A DNA stretch of 64,000 nucleotides from an uncultured Eubacteriales bacterium (lineage in GTDB: Bacteria; Bacillota; Clostridia; Christensenellales; Aristaeellaceae), in NCBI GenBank assembly GCA_902765735.1, contig CACXBB010000032.1:41214-105213 (forward strand). The letters are read 5' to 3'. Shown piece by piece: positions 9,539-18,433 of this stretch (positions within the stretch are counted from its first letter, which is position 1; each line of letters opens with the position of its first letter). Below the pieces are notes generated by a model. That model was not told the DNA's origin. It saw nothing but the letters and a program-made list of their open reading frames with translations, and did not search any database. Position numbers and translations under genes: made by a program.

Positions 9539-10612
9539 ATGAAGAAGCTGCTTGCACTGCTGCTGGCCGCGCTGATGCTGCTGGCCTGCGCGTCCGCCCT
9601 GGCGGAGGTCGATCCCGAACTGCTGGAGGCCGCCCAGGACGAGGGCGAGCTGGTGGTCTACGGTTCCTGCGAGGAGCCCTATCTGATCGCCGCGTGCCAG
9701 AAATTCGAAGAGCTCTACGACATCAAGGTGGACTATCAGCGCCTGTCCACCGGCGAGGTGCAGACCAAGATCACCGAGGAGAAGGGCAATCCCTCCGCCG
9801 ACGTGTGGTTCGGCGGCACCAACGATCCCTACAACGAGGCCGCCAAGGAGGGCTTGCTGATGGCCTACGAGCCGGCCAACGCCGTGCACCTTCTCAAGCC
9901 CACCTACCGCGATCCGGACGGCTACTGGTTCGGCATCTATCAGGGCATCCTGGGCTTCATGGTCAACCAGGAGGAGCTCGACCGCCTGGGCGTCGAGGCC
10001 CCCAAGACCTGGGACGACCTGCTCAAGCCCGAGTATCAGGGCCTGATCTGGCTCTCCAACCCCAACACCGCCGGCACCGCCAAGCTGGTCATCAACACCA
10101 TGGTGCAGATGAAGGGCCACGACGAGGGCATCCAGTACCTGGTGGACCTGGACAAGAACATCGCCCAGTACACCAAGTCCGGCTCCGGCCCCTCCAAGAA
10201 CGTGGGCACCGGCGAGTGCATCATCGGCATCGGCTTCCTGCATGACGGCGTGTACCAGATCCTGCAGGGCTACGACAACATCGGCCTGATCATCCCCGAG
10301 GACGGCACCAGCTACGAGATCGGCTCCACCGCCATCTTCGAGGGCTGCGAGCATCCCAACGCCGCCAAGCTGTGGATCGAGTTCGCGCTGTCCCCCGACT
10401 GCGTGGAGCTGGCCGACGACGCCGGGTCCTATCAGTTCCTGGTGATCGACGACGCCCAGCAGCCCGAGGCGCTGCAGGCGTTCCCGGAGCTCGATCCCTC
10501 CAAGACCATCGACTATGACTTCGCCGACGCCAAGGAGAACACCTCCAAGTACGTCGCCGATTACTTCGACGCGCTGGGCGCCGCAGCCGACGACCGCTTC
10601 AAGACCGAATAA
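9539..10612 (+). CDS. Iron(III)-type ABC transporter substrate-binding protein
   Basis: 357-residue exported binding protein of the class 2 type (extracellular solute-binding, FbpA/FutA/IdiA-like). The signal peptide ends either at a lipobox (LLAC, Cys17) or an AxA site (SALA). The mature part starts LLEAAQDEGELVVYGSCEEP and contains ADVWFGGTNDPYNEAAKEGL, typical of iron and phosphonate binding proteins. ATG 9539 is chosen over the upstream in-frame ATG because AGGAGG lies just before it and the signal peptide starts there. It is followed by a fused permease and an ATPase. Ferric iron is the best family-based guess; 2-aminoethylphosphonate or another anion is possible. Confidence 0.88.
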   Translation: MKKLLALLLAALMLLACASALAEVDPELLEAAQDEGELVVYGSCEEPYLIAACQKFEELYDIKVDYQRLSTGEVQTKITEEKGNPSADVWFGGTNDPYNEAAKEGLLMAYEPANAVHLLKPTYRDPDGYWFGIYQGILGFMVNQEELDRLGVEAPKTWDDLLKPEYQGLIWLSNPNTAGTAKLVINTMVQMKGHDEGIQYLVDLDKNIAQYTKSGSGPSKNVGTGECIIGIGFLHDGVYQILQGYDNIGLIIPEDGTSYEIGSTAIFEGCEHPNAAKLWIEFALSPDCVELADDAGSYQFLVIDDAQQPEALQAFPELDPSKTIDYDFADAKENTSKYVADYFDALGAAADDRFKTE

Positions 10613-10685
10613 GCGGGCTGCGTCATTTTGATGGGGAGACGGGGACGCCTGTCTCCCCTTGTTTGGTTCATGGAACAGGGAATGC

Positions 10686-10831
10686 GGGGGACGACCTCTT
10701 TCGTCTTAATGCCTGACGGCATTAATCCACCTTCCCCTGAAGGGGAAGGCTTTTGGATGCGTCTCCCTCTGCCTTCCCCTTCAGGGGAAGGTGGCATTTG
10801 CGAAGCAAATGACGGAAGAGGTCGTTCCCCC
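10686..10831. repeat. Palindromic CCTTCCCC repeat element, copy 1
   Basis: The ends are inverted copies: GGGGGACGACCTCTTTCGTC at left, GACGGAAGAGGTCGTTCCCCC at right apart from one base. Inside are two hairpins built on CCTTCCCCTGAAGGGGAAGG and CCTTCCCCTTCAGGGGAAGG. It lies in the 276-base gap between the binding-protein gene and the permease of one operon, so its RNA will fold strongly in the transcript and may reduce permease expression relative to the binding protein. Confidence 0.85.
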
Positions 10832-10888
10832 GTCACTCCCCTTTCCTGGTTCCTCTCCCAAATCTCCCCCAAAAGGAGCTGATCGACT

Positions 10889-12973
10889 GTGGCTGCCCGC
10901 CAGAGCGCAAGATTAGAGAGAAAGAAATTCTTCGGCGACCCGGTGATGGTCGTCACCATTGTGGTGCTGATCGCGCTGCTTCTGCTGTTCATCGTGTATC
11001 CTCTGGCGATACTGCTGGTGGACAGCGTGCTGGTGCGCGATACGGAGCTGTGTTCGGCGGAGGCGCTGGCCTCGGGCGAGCTGGCCTTCTGCACGCAGGA
11101 CGGCGGCACGCCCGCCGGGCGCGACGCGATCTATGTAAAGCTGCCCCTGGTGTCGGAGGAGGGCGGCGAAAAGCTGGTGCCGCTTTACTCCCGCATCAGC
11201 CTGTTCCCCCGGCAGGCGAAGCTGGAGGACGCCGACGGCCCGCTGTACCTAAAGGTGGTCAACGCCACCGACCGCACGGCCTGGCAGGACGTTCGAAAGC
11301 TCATGGAGGTCTCGAAGACCCCCATGACCTACAAGCCCAACGGCCGCCTAATCAAGAAGACGGAGGGGCTGGAGCCGGCGGACGTCTGCGTGCAGCTTCG
11401 CAAAAACAACTGGTCGCTGGACGCCTTCCCCCGCATCTTCAAGGACTACACCTTCAACCGCGCCCTGCGCAACACCCTGCTGCTGGGCATGCTGACGGGC
11501 TTCGGCTCCTTGGTGATCGGCCTGCTGTTTGCCTACGTGGACGTGTACGTGCGCATACGCTCCCGCTTCATCAAGAAGCTGTTCGACGTGGTGTCCATGC
11601 TGCCCGTGGTGTCGCCGCCGTTCGTGCTGTCGCTGTCGATGGTATTGCTGTTCGGCAATTCCGGCCTCATCACCCGCAAGATCCTGGGCATCTACGGCGC
11701 CAAGGTCTACGGCATGTGGGGCATCGTGATCGTGCAGACGCTGACGTTCTTCCCGGTGGTCTACCTGATGCTCAAGGGCCTGTTGAAGAACATCGACCCC
11801 TCCATGGAGGAGGCCGCCCGGGACATGGGCGCGACGCGCCTCAAGGTGTTCACCACCGTCACCCTGCCGCTGATGCTGCCGGGCCTGGGCAACGCCTTCC
11901 TGGTGACCTTCATCGAGTCCGTGGCGGACTTCGCCAACCCGATGATCATCGGCGGCTCCTTCGACACGCTGGCCACCACGATCTACCTGCGCATCACCGG
12001 CGGCACGTATGACATCACCGGCGCGGCGGCCATGGCCGTGGTGCTTCTGTGCATCACGCTCATACTGTTCATGGTCCAGAAGTACGTGCTGGAGGCCAGG
12101 ACCGCCGCCACGCTGACCGGAAAGGCCAGCCGCGTGCGCATGCTGATCGAGGACAAGAGCGTGCGCTACCCGCTGTCGTCGCTGTGCATGCTGATGAGCG
12201 TGTTCGTGGTGCTGATGTACATCGCGGTGCCCTTCGGCGCGCTGTTCAAGCTGTGGGGCCGCGACTACTCGCTGACCTTCAAGTGGTTTGCGAAGATGTT
12301 CTCCGAGGGCGGCTGGAAGGCCTTCAAGGACAGCTTCCTGCTCTCCATCATCGCCTCGCCCATCACGGCGCTTCTGTCGATGATCATCTCCTACCTGGTG
12401 GTCAAGCGCAAATTCCGGGGCAAGGGCTTCATCGAGTTTACGTCCATGCTGGCCATGGCGGTGCCCGGCACGGTGCTGGGCGTGGGCTTCATCCGCGGTT
12501 TCGCGGGCGGCGTGTTCCGCACGGGCTTTTTGCAGGGCATCTACGGCACGGGGCTTATACTGATCATCGTGTTCGTGGTGCGCTCGTTGCCGGTGGGCAC
12601 GCGAAGCGGCATCTCGGCGCTTCGGCAGATCGACAAGTCCATCGAGGAATCCGCCTATGACCTGGGCGCGGGCTCGGGCAAGGTGTTCACCTCGGTGACG
12701 CTGCCGCTGATCAAGGACAGCTTCTTCTCCGGCCTGGTGACCACCTTCGTTCGGTCCATCACGGCCATCTCCGCGGTGATCCTGCTGGTGACGCCCCGCT
12801 ACCTGCTCATCACCTGCCGCATCAACGAATACGCCGAGAAGGGCGAATTCGGCGTGGCCTGCGCCTACGCCACCATACTGATCATGATCACCTACGCGGC
12901 CATCATGATCATGAACCTGGTCATCGACCGCTTCGGCACCAGCCGGAAGATCAACGGAAAGGAGGGCGCCTGA
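10889..12973 (+). CDS. Iron(III)-type ABC transporter, fused double permease
   Basis: 694-residue inner-membrane protein with two permease halves in one chain, as in FbpB/FutB. Each half has a conserved EAA loop: EAARDMGATRLKVFTTVTLP in the first half and ESAYDLGAGSGKVFTSVTLP in the second, which contact the ATPase. A large non-membrane insert (about residues 60-185) separates the first helix from the rest; part of it probably lies outside the cell. The GTG start at 10889 is supported by AAAAGGAG 11 bases upstream. Stop and next start are nearly adjacent (12973/12975), so expression with the ATPase is coupled. Confidence 0.9.
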   Translation: MAARQSARLERKKFFGDPVMVVTIVVLIALLLLFIVYPLAILLVDSVLVRDTELCSAEALASGELAFCTQDGGTPAGRDAIYVKLPLVSEEGGEKLVPLYSRISLFPRQAKLEDADGPLYLKVVNATDRTAWQDVRKLMEVSKTPMTYKPNGRLIKKTEGLEPADVCVQLRKNNWSLDAFPRIFKDYTFNRALRNTLLLGMLTGFGSLVIGLLFAYVDVYVRIRSRFIKKLFDVVSMLPVVSPPFVLSLSMVLLFGNSGLITRKILGIYGAKVYGMWGIVIVQTLTFFPVVYLMLKGLLKNIDPSMEEAARDMGATRLKVFTTVTLPLMLPGLGNAFLVTFIESVADFANPMIIGGSFDTLATTIYLRITGGTYDITGAAAMAVVLLCITLILFMVQKYVLEARTAATLTGKASRVRMLIEDKSVRYPLSSLCMLMSVFVVLMYIAVPFGALFKLWGRDYSLTFKWFAKMFSEGGWKAFKDSFLLSIIASPITALLSMIISYLVVKRKFRGKGFIEFTSMLAMAVPGTVLGVGFIRGFAGGVFRTGFLQGIYGTGLILIIVFVVRSLPVGTRSGISALRQIDKSIEESAYDLGAGSGKVFTSVTLPLIKDSFFSGLVTTFVRSITAISAVILLVTPRYLLITCRINEYAEKGEFGVACAYATILIMITYAAIMIMNLVIDRFGTSRKINGKEGA

Positions 12974-12974
12974 T

Positions 12975-14069
12975 ATGGCAAACCTGATCGATAAGCAGCC
13001 GAAGGGCGTCGAGCTTCGAGGCATATCCAAGATTTACAAGGACCCCAAGACCGGCAAGGACTTCTACGCCGTGCACGACGTGTCGCTGGACATCGCGCCG
13101 GGCAGCTTCGTGACGCTGCTGGGCCCCTCCGGGTGCGGCAAGACCACCACGCTGCGGATGATCGCGGGCTTCGAGTCCCCCGACGAGGGCGAGATCTACC
13201 TGGGCGGGCAGCCGATCAACGAGCTGACTCCCAACAAGCGCGACACCGCCATGGTGTTCCAGAGCTACGCGCTGTTTCCGCACTACAATGTGTTCGACAA
13301 CGTGGCCTACGGCCTGCGGCTTCGCAAGGTGCCGAAGGATGAGATCCAGCGCCGCGTGACCGACATCCTCGCGCTGGTGGAGCTTTCCGGCATGGAGGCC
13401 CGCATGACCAACCAGCTCTCCGGCGGCCAGCAGCAGCGCGTGGCGCTGGCCCGGGCACTGGTGGTGGAGCCGGGCGTATTGCTGTTCGACGAGCCCCTGT
13501 CCAACCTGGACGCCAAGCTGAGGGTCCAGATGCGCACCGAGATCCGGCGCATCCAGCAGAAGCTGGGCATCACCGCCATCTACGTCACCCACGACCAGTC
13601 CGAGGCCATGTCCATCTCCGACAACATCATACTGATGCGCGGCGGCGTCATCGCCCAGATGGGCACGCCCATGGAGATCTACTACAAGCCCAACAGCGAA
13701 TTCGTGGCGGACTTCATCGGCGAGTGCAACTTCCTGAAGGGCAGGGTGCGCGAGGTCACCGCCGATCAGACGGTGATCGACGTGGACGGCCGCCCCGTGG
13801 CCGTGGCCACAGAGGGCGCGCGGCAGGAGTCCGCCGGCAGCGAGGCCGAGATCGTGCTGCGGCCCGAAGCCATCGTCATCGGCGATGAGGGCATGCTGCC
13901 CTGCAAAGTGGAGCTAAGCTGCTTCATGGGCTCCTACCAGAACTACCATGTGCGCGTGGGCGAGACGCTGGTAAAGATCACCGACAACTGCCCCGTCAAC
14001 AAGAAGATATTCGACGTGGGCGATTCGGCCTTCATCTCCTTTGATAAACACTGCGCGCACCTGCTGTAA
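12975..14069 (+). CDS. Iron(III)-type ABC transporter ATP-binding protein
   Basis: 364-residue ATPase with Walker A (GPSGCGKTT), Q-loop (MVFQSYALFPHYNVFDNV), signature (LSGGQQQR), Walker B (VLLFDEPLSNLD) and H-loop (VTHDQSEA). After residue ~240 comes a TOBE-like regulatory domain ending CAHLL. The sequence type fits the CUT1/iron/spermidine group. ATG is preceded by AAAGGAGGGCG, located in the end of the permease gene. It energises the importer encoded just upstream. Confidence 0.93.
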   Translation: MANLIDKQPKGVELRGISKIYKDPKTGKDFYAVHDVSLDIAPGSFVTLLGPSGCGKTTTLRMIAGFESPDEGEIYLGGQPINELTPNKRDTAMVFQSYALFPHYNVFDNVAYGLRLRKVPKDEIQRRVTDILALVELSGMEARMTNQLSGGQQQRVALARALVVEPGVLLFDEPLSNLDAKLRVQMRTEIRRIQQKLGITAIYVTHDQSEAMSISDNIILMRGGVIAQMGTPMEIYYKPNSEFVADFIGECNFLKGRVREVTADQTVIDVDGRPVAVATEGARQESAGSEAEIVLRPEAIVIGDEGMLPCKVELSCFMGSYQNYHVRVGETLVKITDNCPVNKKIFDVGDSAFISFDKHCAHLL

Positions 14070-14084
14070 TCGGCTGATGAAAAC

Positions 14085-14124
14085 ACAGGCGCATGACCCC
14101 GAATCCGCGGGGTCATGCGCCTGT
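14085..14124. terminator. Strong hairpin between convergent operons
   Basis: Perfect 16-bp stem ACAGGCGCATGACCCC with its inverted copy, loop of 8 bases, between the converging ABC operon and DUF3021 gene. No long U-tract follows on either side (ATCATT on plus), but position and stem strength suggest a bidirectional terminator. Confidence 0.75.
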
Positions 14125-14138
14125 ATCATTGCATCCGA

Positions 14139-14582
14139 CTAATCGTCCTTTTGGGAGGCTCTCCAGTCCTTCAGGGCCTCGTTGATCCGCCGTATCTTTC
14201 GCTTGTAATCCCAGTACATGACCGCCCACACGGCGAAATAGGCGACCACGCAGATGCCCAGTATCCACCGTGTCGCCGGGTCGCGGAGGCGCAGCCAGCC
14301 CATGGAGAAGCCGACGGCGCACAGCGTGGCCAGGGCGATGCAGAAGTGCGTCAGCGTGCAGCGCAGAAGCCCCCAGTGCTCCAGGGAATAGATCGTCGTG
14401 GTGCCCATGTTGATCGCGCCCAGCACGCCGCTGGACATCAGGTACAGCACAAAACGGGCCGTGCCGTTCTGCGCGCAGTATTTGCCGATGCCCGCGAAGG
14501 AGAGTATGGCGACGCCGACCAACACCCCCAGTATGAAGCCCACGGAGCCCCGGAATGCCGTCTTTTTCCAGAATTCGCGCAT
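14139..14582 (-). CDS. DUF3021 membrane protein
   Basis: 147 residues with four predicted membrane helices (starting SVGFILGVLVGVAILSF) and a basic C-terminal tail (DYKRKIRRINEALKDW), matching the DUF3021 pattern. It follows the LytTR regulator gene by 12 bases in one operon. In Streptococcus mutans, HdrR/HdrM and BrsR/BrsM are LytTR regulators paired with membrane inhibitors, so this protein probably restrains the LytTR partner at the membrane. The 18434-18832 gene encodes a second relative. Confidence 0.82.
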   Translation of the reverse strand: MREFWKKTAFRGSVGFILGVLVGVAILSFAGIGKYCAQNGTARFVLYLMSSGVLGAINMGTTTIYSLEHWGLLRCTLTHFCIALATLCAVGFSMGWLRLRDPATRWILGICVVAYFAVWAVMYWDYKRKIRRINEALKDWRASQKDD

Positions 14583-14594
14583 GCTCCCGCCTCC

Positions 14595-15059
14595 TCACAT
14601 CAGACCCAGCGTCTGCTGGATCGATCGGACGTAGCGGCGCGCGACCCATGTGAAGGCGCCGTCGTCAAAGTGCACCTGAATGGTGCCGGACAGGCTGAAA
14701 TCAAAGGAGGCGACCTTGTTCAGATTGATGATCTCGCTGCGGCTGATGCGCAGGAAGCGGTTGGGGTTCAGCGACAGCTCGATCTCCGCCAGCGATTTGC
14801 GCGCGGTGAAGCACCCCCGGTCCGTCTGGATGACGAGCTTCCTGCTCTCGATGAACACGCGCATGATCTCGCGCTGGCTCAGGAGCACGATCGTCTCGCC
14901 GTCGTAGGCCGTGATCATCGGAAAACCGCTGTCCACGCTGTTCTCGATGGCGTGCATGATCTTGTCGATGTCCGGCGTCATGCGATTGGTCTCGATGATG
15001 ACCTTGGGATCGACGCGGGCGGGATCGATCCTGATATCGATGTCGATTGTGTTCTTCAT
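14595..15059 (-). CDS. LytTR-family transcription regulator
   Basis: 154 residues. The N-terminal ~60 residues are a short non-receiver domain (MKNTIDIDIRIDPARVDP). The rest is a LytTR DNA-binding domain: IVLLSQREIMRVFIESRKL, FLRISRSEIINLNKVASF, then a GTIQVHFDDGAFTWVARRYV end. There is no receiver domain, so it is not a normal response regulator; control probably comes from the DUF3021 protein encoded downstream. ATG 15059 is chosen because AAAGGAAT lies just before it and a promoter lies 47 bases upstream. Genes of this group often regulate their own operon. Confidence 0.9.
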   Translation of the reverse strand: MKNTIDIDIRIDPARVDPKVIIETNRMTPDIDKIMHAIENSVDSGFPMITAYDGETIVLLSQREIMRVFIESRKLVIQTDRGCFTARKSLAEIELSLNPNRFLRISRSEIINLNKVASFDFSLSGTIQVHFDDGAFTWVARRYVRSIQQTLGLM

Positions 15060-15105
15060 GGGGATTCCTTTCGTGGGGGTCGGGCAAAACCATCCAATCA
15101 CATCT

Positions 15106-15134
15106 ATTATATCACCTTTTCGCCGGCAATGCAA
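15106..15134 (-). promoter_or_regulatory. Promoter of LytTR-DUF3021 operon
   Basis: On the minus strand TTGCAT (15134-15129), a 17-base spacer and TATAAT (15111-15106). Confidence 0.75.
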
Positions 15135-15135
15135 A

Positions 15136-15420
15136 GGGGGACGACCTCTTCCGCCCCTGCGGGGCACCTTCCCCTGAAGGGGAAGGCATAACGAGACGCT
15201 GCCAAAAGCCTTCCCCTTCAGGGGAAGGTGGCTGGCCGCAGGCCAGACGGAAGAGGTCGTGCCTTCCCCTTTAGGGGAAGGTGGCTGGCCGCAGGCCAGA
15301 CGGAAGAGATCGTGCCTTCCCCTTTAGGGGAAGGCGGCTGGCCGCAGGCCAGACGGAAGAGGTCGTGCCTTCCCCTTTAGGGGAAGGTGGCACGCGAAGC
15401 GTGACGGAAGAGGTCGTCCT
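15136..15420. repeat. Palindromic CCTTCCCC repeat element, multi-unit copy 2
   Basis: Begins GGGGGACGACCTCTTCCG and ends with its inverted form (CGGAAGAGGTCGTCC). Between them is one CCTTCCCCTGAAGGGGAAGG hairpin, then four near-identical units of about 60 bases: CCTTCCCCTTTAGGGGAAGG, a GGCTGGCCGCAGGCCAG hairpin and ACGGAAGAGGTCGTG. The last unit has GGCACGCGAAGCGTG instead of the second hairpin. It lies between divergently transcribed genes (LytTR minus, AIM24 plus). There is no coding frame. Confidence 0.88.
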
Positions 15421-15594
15421 CTCGCCGTTTAGACGCTCAAAACGACCGTTCAGACAAAAAAAGGTTGAATTCTCATTGGATCTGTGTTAAATATTGTATA
15501 TGAGGGTGCAGCGCCGTCCGTCCGCGCGCGCGACGCCGGGGGGCTTTCCCCGGCGGCGCCGGACGACCGACGCACCCGCGAGAGGAGGGACCAC

Positions 15595-16272
15595 ATGAAG
15601 TATCAAATCAAGGGAGCGCCCATGCCGGTGGTGATCTGCCAGGTGGAGAACGGCGAATCGGTCGTCTGCGAATCCGGCGCGATGAGCTGGATGACCCCGA
15701 ACATGGAGATGTCGACCTCCGGCAGCGGCGCCGGGAAGATGTTCGGCCGCATGTTCTCCGGCGAGAGCATGTTCCAGAACCGCTACACCGCCCACGGCGG
15801 CGCGGGCATGATCGCCTTCGCGTCGAAGTTCCCGGGCGACATCAAGGCGGTGGAGATCACGCGCTCGACGCCGGTGATCTGTCAGAAGGGGGCATTCCTG
15901 GCGTCCTCGGAGGGCGTTGAGATGAGCGTCCACTTCCAGCAGAAGGTCTCGACCGGCCTGTTCGGCGGCGAGGGCTTTGTGATGCAGAAGCTGTCCGGCG
16001 AGGGCACGGCGTTCCTGGAGATCGACGGCTCGACCATCGAATACAACCTCGAGCCCGGCCAGCAGATGGTCATCGACACCGGCTATCTGGCCATGATGGA
16101 CGCCAGCGTGAAGATGGAGATCCAGAAGGCCAAGGGCCTGAAGAACGCCATGTTCGGCGGCGAGGGGCTGTTCAACACGCTGCTCACCGGCCCCGGGCGC
16201 GTGGTGATCCAGACCATGCCCATCTCCGGCTTTGCCGCCTTCATCGCCAGCCTGCTGCCCAAGAAGAACTGA
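15595..16272 (+). CDS. AIM24 family protein
   Basis: 225 residues matching the AIM24/TIGR00266 family, beta-rich proteins of unknown biochemical role related to the yeast mitochondrial biogenesis factor AIM24. Visible features: CQVENGESVVCESGAMSWM near the N-terminus, a glycine-rich GEGFVMQKLSGEGTAFLEI core and the end GRVVIQTMPISGFAAFIASL. The start at 15595 is set by GAGGAGGGA 5-6 bases upstream; the longer upstream frame has no ribosome site and is GC-repeat sequence. A possible promoter (TTGAAT, 17 bases, TAAATA) lies about 100 bases upstream. No signal peptide, so probably cytoplasmic or membrane-associated. Confidence 0.88.
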   Translation: MKYQIKGAPMPVVICQVENGESVVCESGAMSWMTPNMEMSTSGSGAGKMFGRMFSGESMFQNRYTAHGGAGMIAFASKFPGDIKAVEITRSTPVICQKGAFLASSEGVEMSVHFQQKVSTGLFGGEGFVMQKLSGEGTAFLEIDGSTIEYNLEPGQQMVIDTGYLAMMDASVKMEIQKAKGLKNAMFGGEGLFNTLLTGPGRVVIQTMPISGFAAFIASLLPKKN

Positions 16273-16309
16273 GTTCCAAAAGCGTAAAATTAGAAAGGAG
16301 ATTATCCCC

Positions 16310-17614
16310 ATGAAGAAACTGCTTGCACTGATCGTGGCGCTGATGATGGCGCTGACCTGCATGTCCGCCCTCGCGGACAATGTGTACACCAAGGTTACCG
16401 TTGACGGCGACCTCGCCAAGGGCCTGCTGACCGGCTTCGGCGTACCCGAGGACCAGATGGCCATCGTCGATCCCGTCATCGCGCTGGTGAACGCGCTGGG
16501 CGTCAGCGTGACCACCGTGGCGGACGGCGCGCAGATCGACCTCGACCTGAACGGCAATCCCGCCGTCAGCCTGGGCTTCGCCATGGACGAGCAGGGCGCG
16601 AAGGTCGTCAGCAACCTGATCCCCAACTACCTTCTGACCGTGTCCCAGGAGACCATCGGCCAGTTCATGGAGCAGGTCGCGGCCAACATGCCCGGCGCCG
16701 GCGGCGAGGGCGGCGGCATGGACATGAGCGCCATGATGGAGACCTTCGGCGGCTATTTCCAGCCCTGGTTTGAGGCGTGCGCGTCTGCCGGCCAGCCCGG
16801 CGACCCCGTGACCGGCGAGTACGAGTTCATGGACTACAAGTTCGACACCATGGTGCCCGTGACGGTGGACATGGCCGTCATCACCGAGGCCACCCAGAAG
16901 CTGATCGACGACCTGTCCGCGGACCCCGCGGCCATGGCGGCGATCAAGGGCTTTGCCCAGGGCTTCGCCAAGAATTCCGGCGAGGAATTTGACGAGGCGA
17001 ACTTCGAGGCGAACTTCAAGGCCGGCATGCAGGAGTGGATGTCCCACTTCCCGGATACCGTGACCGCCGAGTTCTACACCGACAGCACCGACGAGGACGG
17101 CATGCCCTTCTACCTCCAGGGCGACTCCATCTGGGGCGAGGAGAGCGGCTTCACCTATTACATGCTGTACGTGGACGAAGCCACCATGTACATGGGCTAC
17201 CAGATGACCGCCAAGGACGGCGACGAGGAGGTGCCCATGGAGGCCGGCTTCAGCATGGAGAACGGCGGCATGAGCATGTACTTCAGCATGGGCGAGATGT
17301 ACCTCGGCCTGGCCATGAGCTTCTCTGAGGACGGGTTCGCCATGGACGTCTACTTCATGAACGCCGACAAGCCGCTGGTCTCCGTCGTCGTCACCATGGC
17401 CGCGGGCGGCGAGCGCACCCTGCCGGTGGACGGCGCGGGCAAGACCACGCTGGCCATTGAGGACGCCATGAGCGGCGAAGGCGACGCGGTGCAGGGCCTT
17501 GCGGGCGACTTCATGGCCAACGGCCTGGGCGCGCTGATGGGCACCCTCTCCGAGCAGGTCCCCGAGATCGCGAGCCTGATGGGCATGATGTCCGGCACGG
17601 CGATGGCCGGCTGA
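16310..17614 (+). CDS. Secreted protein of unknown function
   Basis: 434 residues with a clear Sec signal peptide (MKKLLALIVALMMALTCMSALA, cleaved after ALA). The start has AGAAAGGAG upstream and nearly the same first codons as the binding protein at 9539. The mature protein is acidic and rich in Gly, Met and Ala, with a GAGGEGGGMDMSAMMETFGG linker and no motif I recognise. A Met-rich beta region (MENGGMSMYFSMGEMYLGLAM) is striking. It follows the AIM24 gene by 37 bases and ends before a terminator hairpin. I cannot assign a function; an extracellular binding or stress protein is possible. Confidence 0.8.
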   Translation: MKKLLALIVALMMALTCMSALADNVYTKVTVDGDLAKGLLTGFGVPEDQMAIVDPVIALVNALGVSVTTVADGAQIDLDLNGNPAVSLGFAMDEQGAKVVSNLIPNYLLTVSQETIGQFMEQVAANMPGAGGEGGGMDMSAMMETFGGYFQPWFEACASAGQPGDPVTGEYEFMDYKFDTMVPVTVDMAVITEATQKLIDDLSADPAAMAAIKGFAQGFAKNSGEEFDEANFEANFKAGMQEWMSHFPDTVTAEFYTDSTDEDGMPFYLQGDSIWGEESGFTYYMLYVDEATMYMGYQMTAKDGDEEVPMEAGFSMENGGMSMYFSMGEMYLGLAMSFSEDGFAMDVYFMNADKPLVSVVVTMAAGGERTLPVDGAGKTTLAIEDAMSGEGDAVQGLAGDFMANGLGALMGTLSEQVPEIASLMGMMSGTAMAG

Positions 17615-17634
17615 CAACAAGAACGGAACCCAAA

Positions 17635-17659
17635 GGAGCGCCGACACCATCGGCGCTCC
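17635..17659 (+). terminator. Hairpin after secreted-protein gene
   Basis: GGAGCGCCGA, five-base loop region, TCGGCGCTCC. A weak T-poor tail (TGCATTC) follows, so it may only partly stop transcription into the next small gene. Confidence 0.55.
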
Positions 17660-17681
17660 TGCATTCAAGGAGGAACGGGAT

Positions 17682-17852
17682 ATGGATCTCAAGAAGCTCA
17701 ACGTCATCATTCCCATCGTGTCGGTCGGCGTGATGGTCGTGTGGAGCACGGTGACCAATGACTGGAGCAAGAGCTGGCTTGCGGTGTTCGTGGGCGGCAT
17801 ACTGATGACGGTTCTCAACATCATGGGAAAGAAGAACGACGGGGACAAGTGA
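17682..17852 (+). CDS. 56-residue membrane peptide
   Basis: Small gene beginning MDLKKLNVIIPIVSVGVMVV and ending MGKKNDGDK. It has an AAGGAGGAACGGGAT ribosome site before ATG 17682 and normal high-GC codons. Two hydrophobic segments, residues 8-22 and 33-49, flank a short polar stretch (STVTNDWSKSW), so a two-helix membrane hairpin with a charged tail is likely. It sits between two secreted-protein genes and 21 bases before the next one. Function unknown. Confidence 0.72.
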   Translation: MDLKKLNVIIPIVSVGVMVVWSTVTNDWSKSWLAVFVGGILMTVLNIMGKKNDGDK

Positions 17853-17873
17853 TTCCGAAAGGGGTTTTGATTC

Positions 17874-18380
17874 ATGAAGCGTAAGATCATCGCATTGGCT
17901 CTGTGCATCGCGCTCATGGCGCTGTGCGCGGCCGTCGCCGAGAAGGCGGGCACGAAGGTCTTTCAGCTGGGCACCTCGGTCTTCACCGTCGAGATCCCCG
18001 ACAGCTTTGTCGAGGGCGAGCGCACCGAGGAGGACATCGCAGACGACCAGGTGGCCTACATGCACAGCCCGGACACCCTGCTGGACTTCGACGTGTACCA
18101 GTTCGGCAAGGAGGGTTACCCGGAGAAGCTGGCGGATTTCGCCAAAGAGGAGGCGGAGGAGTACAACGCCACCGAGATCGTGACGGAGGGCAATATCAAC
18201 GGCATCGATGCGGCCTGGTATCGCGCCGTGGAGACCTACGACGACGCGGAGTACACCACCCTGACCTATGCGCTGGAGGACGGCGACCAGTACGTCGAGA
18301 TCGTCTTCTGGCTGGACGGCGAGAACGCCGAGCAGGAGGCGCAGGCCATCATCGATACCCTGACCTTTGTGACCCGGTGA
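17874..18380 (+). CDS. Small secreted protein of unknown function
   Basis: 168 residues with a Sec signal peptide (MKRKIIALALCIALMALCAAVA). The mature part reads like a single compact alpha/beta domain: FQLGTSVFTVEIPDSF, then GNINGIDAAWYRAVE, ending AQAIIDTLTFV. The layout (strand-forming start, an ester or peptide of hydrophobic/acidic residues, and a final short helix plus strand) resembles the protein at 51088-51609, so the two may belong to one lineage-specific family. A CGAAAGGGG ribosome site precedes ATG. Confidence 0.78.
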   Translation: MKRKIIALALCIALMALCAAVAEKAGTKVFQLGTSVFTVEIPDSFVEGERTEEDIADDQVAYMHSPDTLLDFDVYQFGKEGYPEKLADFAKEEAEEYNATEIVTEGNINGIDAAWYRAVETYDDAEYTTLTYALEDGDQYVEIVFWLDGENAEQEAQAIIDTLTFVTR

Positions 18381-18433
18381 TTTAGCGAGGTATCAGGAGA
18401 AGAGAACTTGATCCATCAAAGAAGAGATTCACC

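Noticed and set aside
11348..13030. 560-residue minus-strand frame
   Set aside because: Antisense shadow of the ABC permease gene, rich in His, Gln and Asp, without a ribosome site.
15136..15420. Possible CRISPR array
   Set aside because: The units are direct repeats of whole ~60-base blocks with internal palindromes; the 'spacers' are themselves repeated and no cas gene is present.
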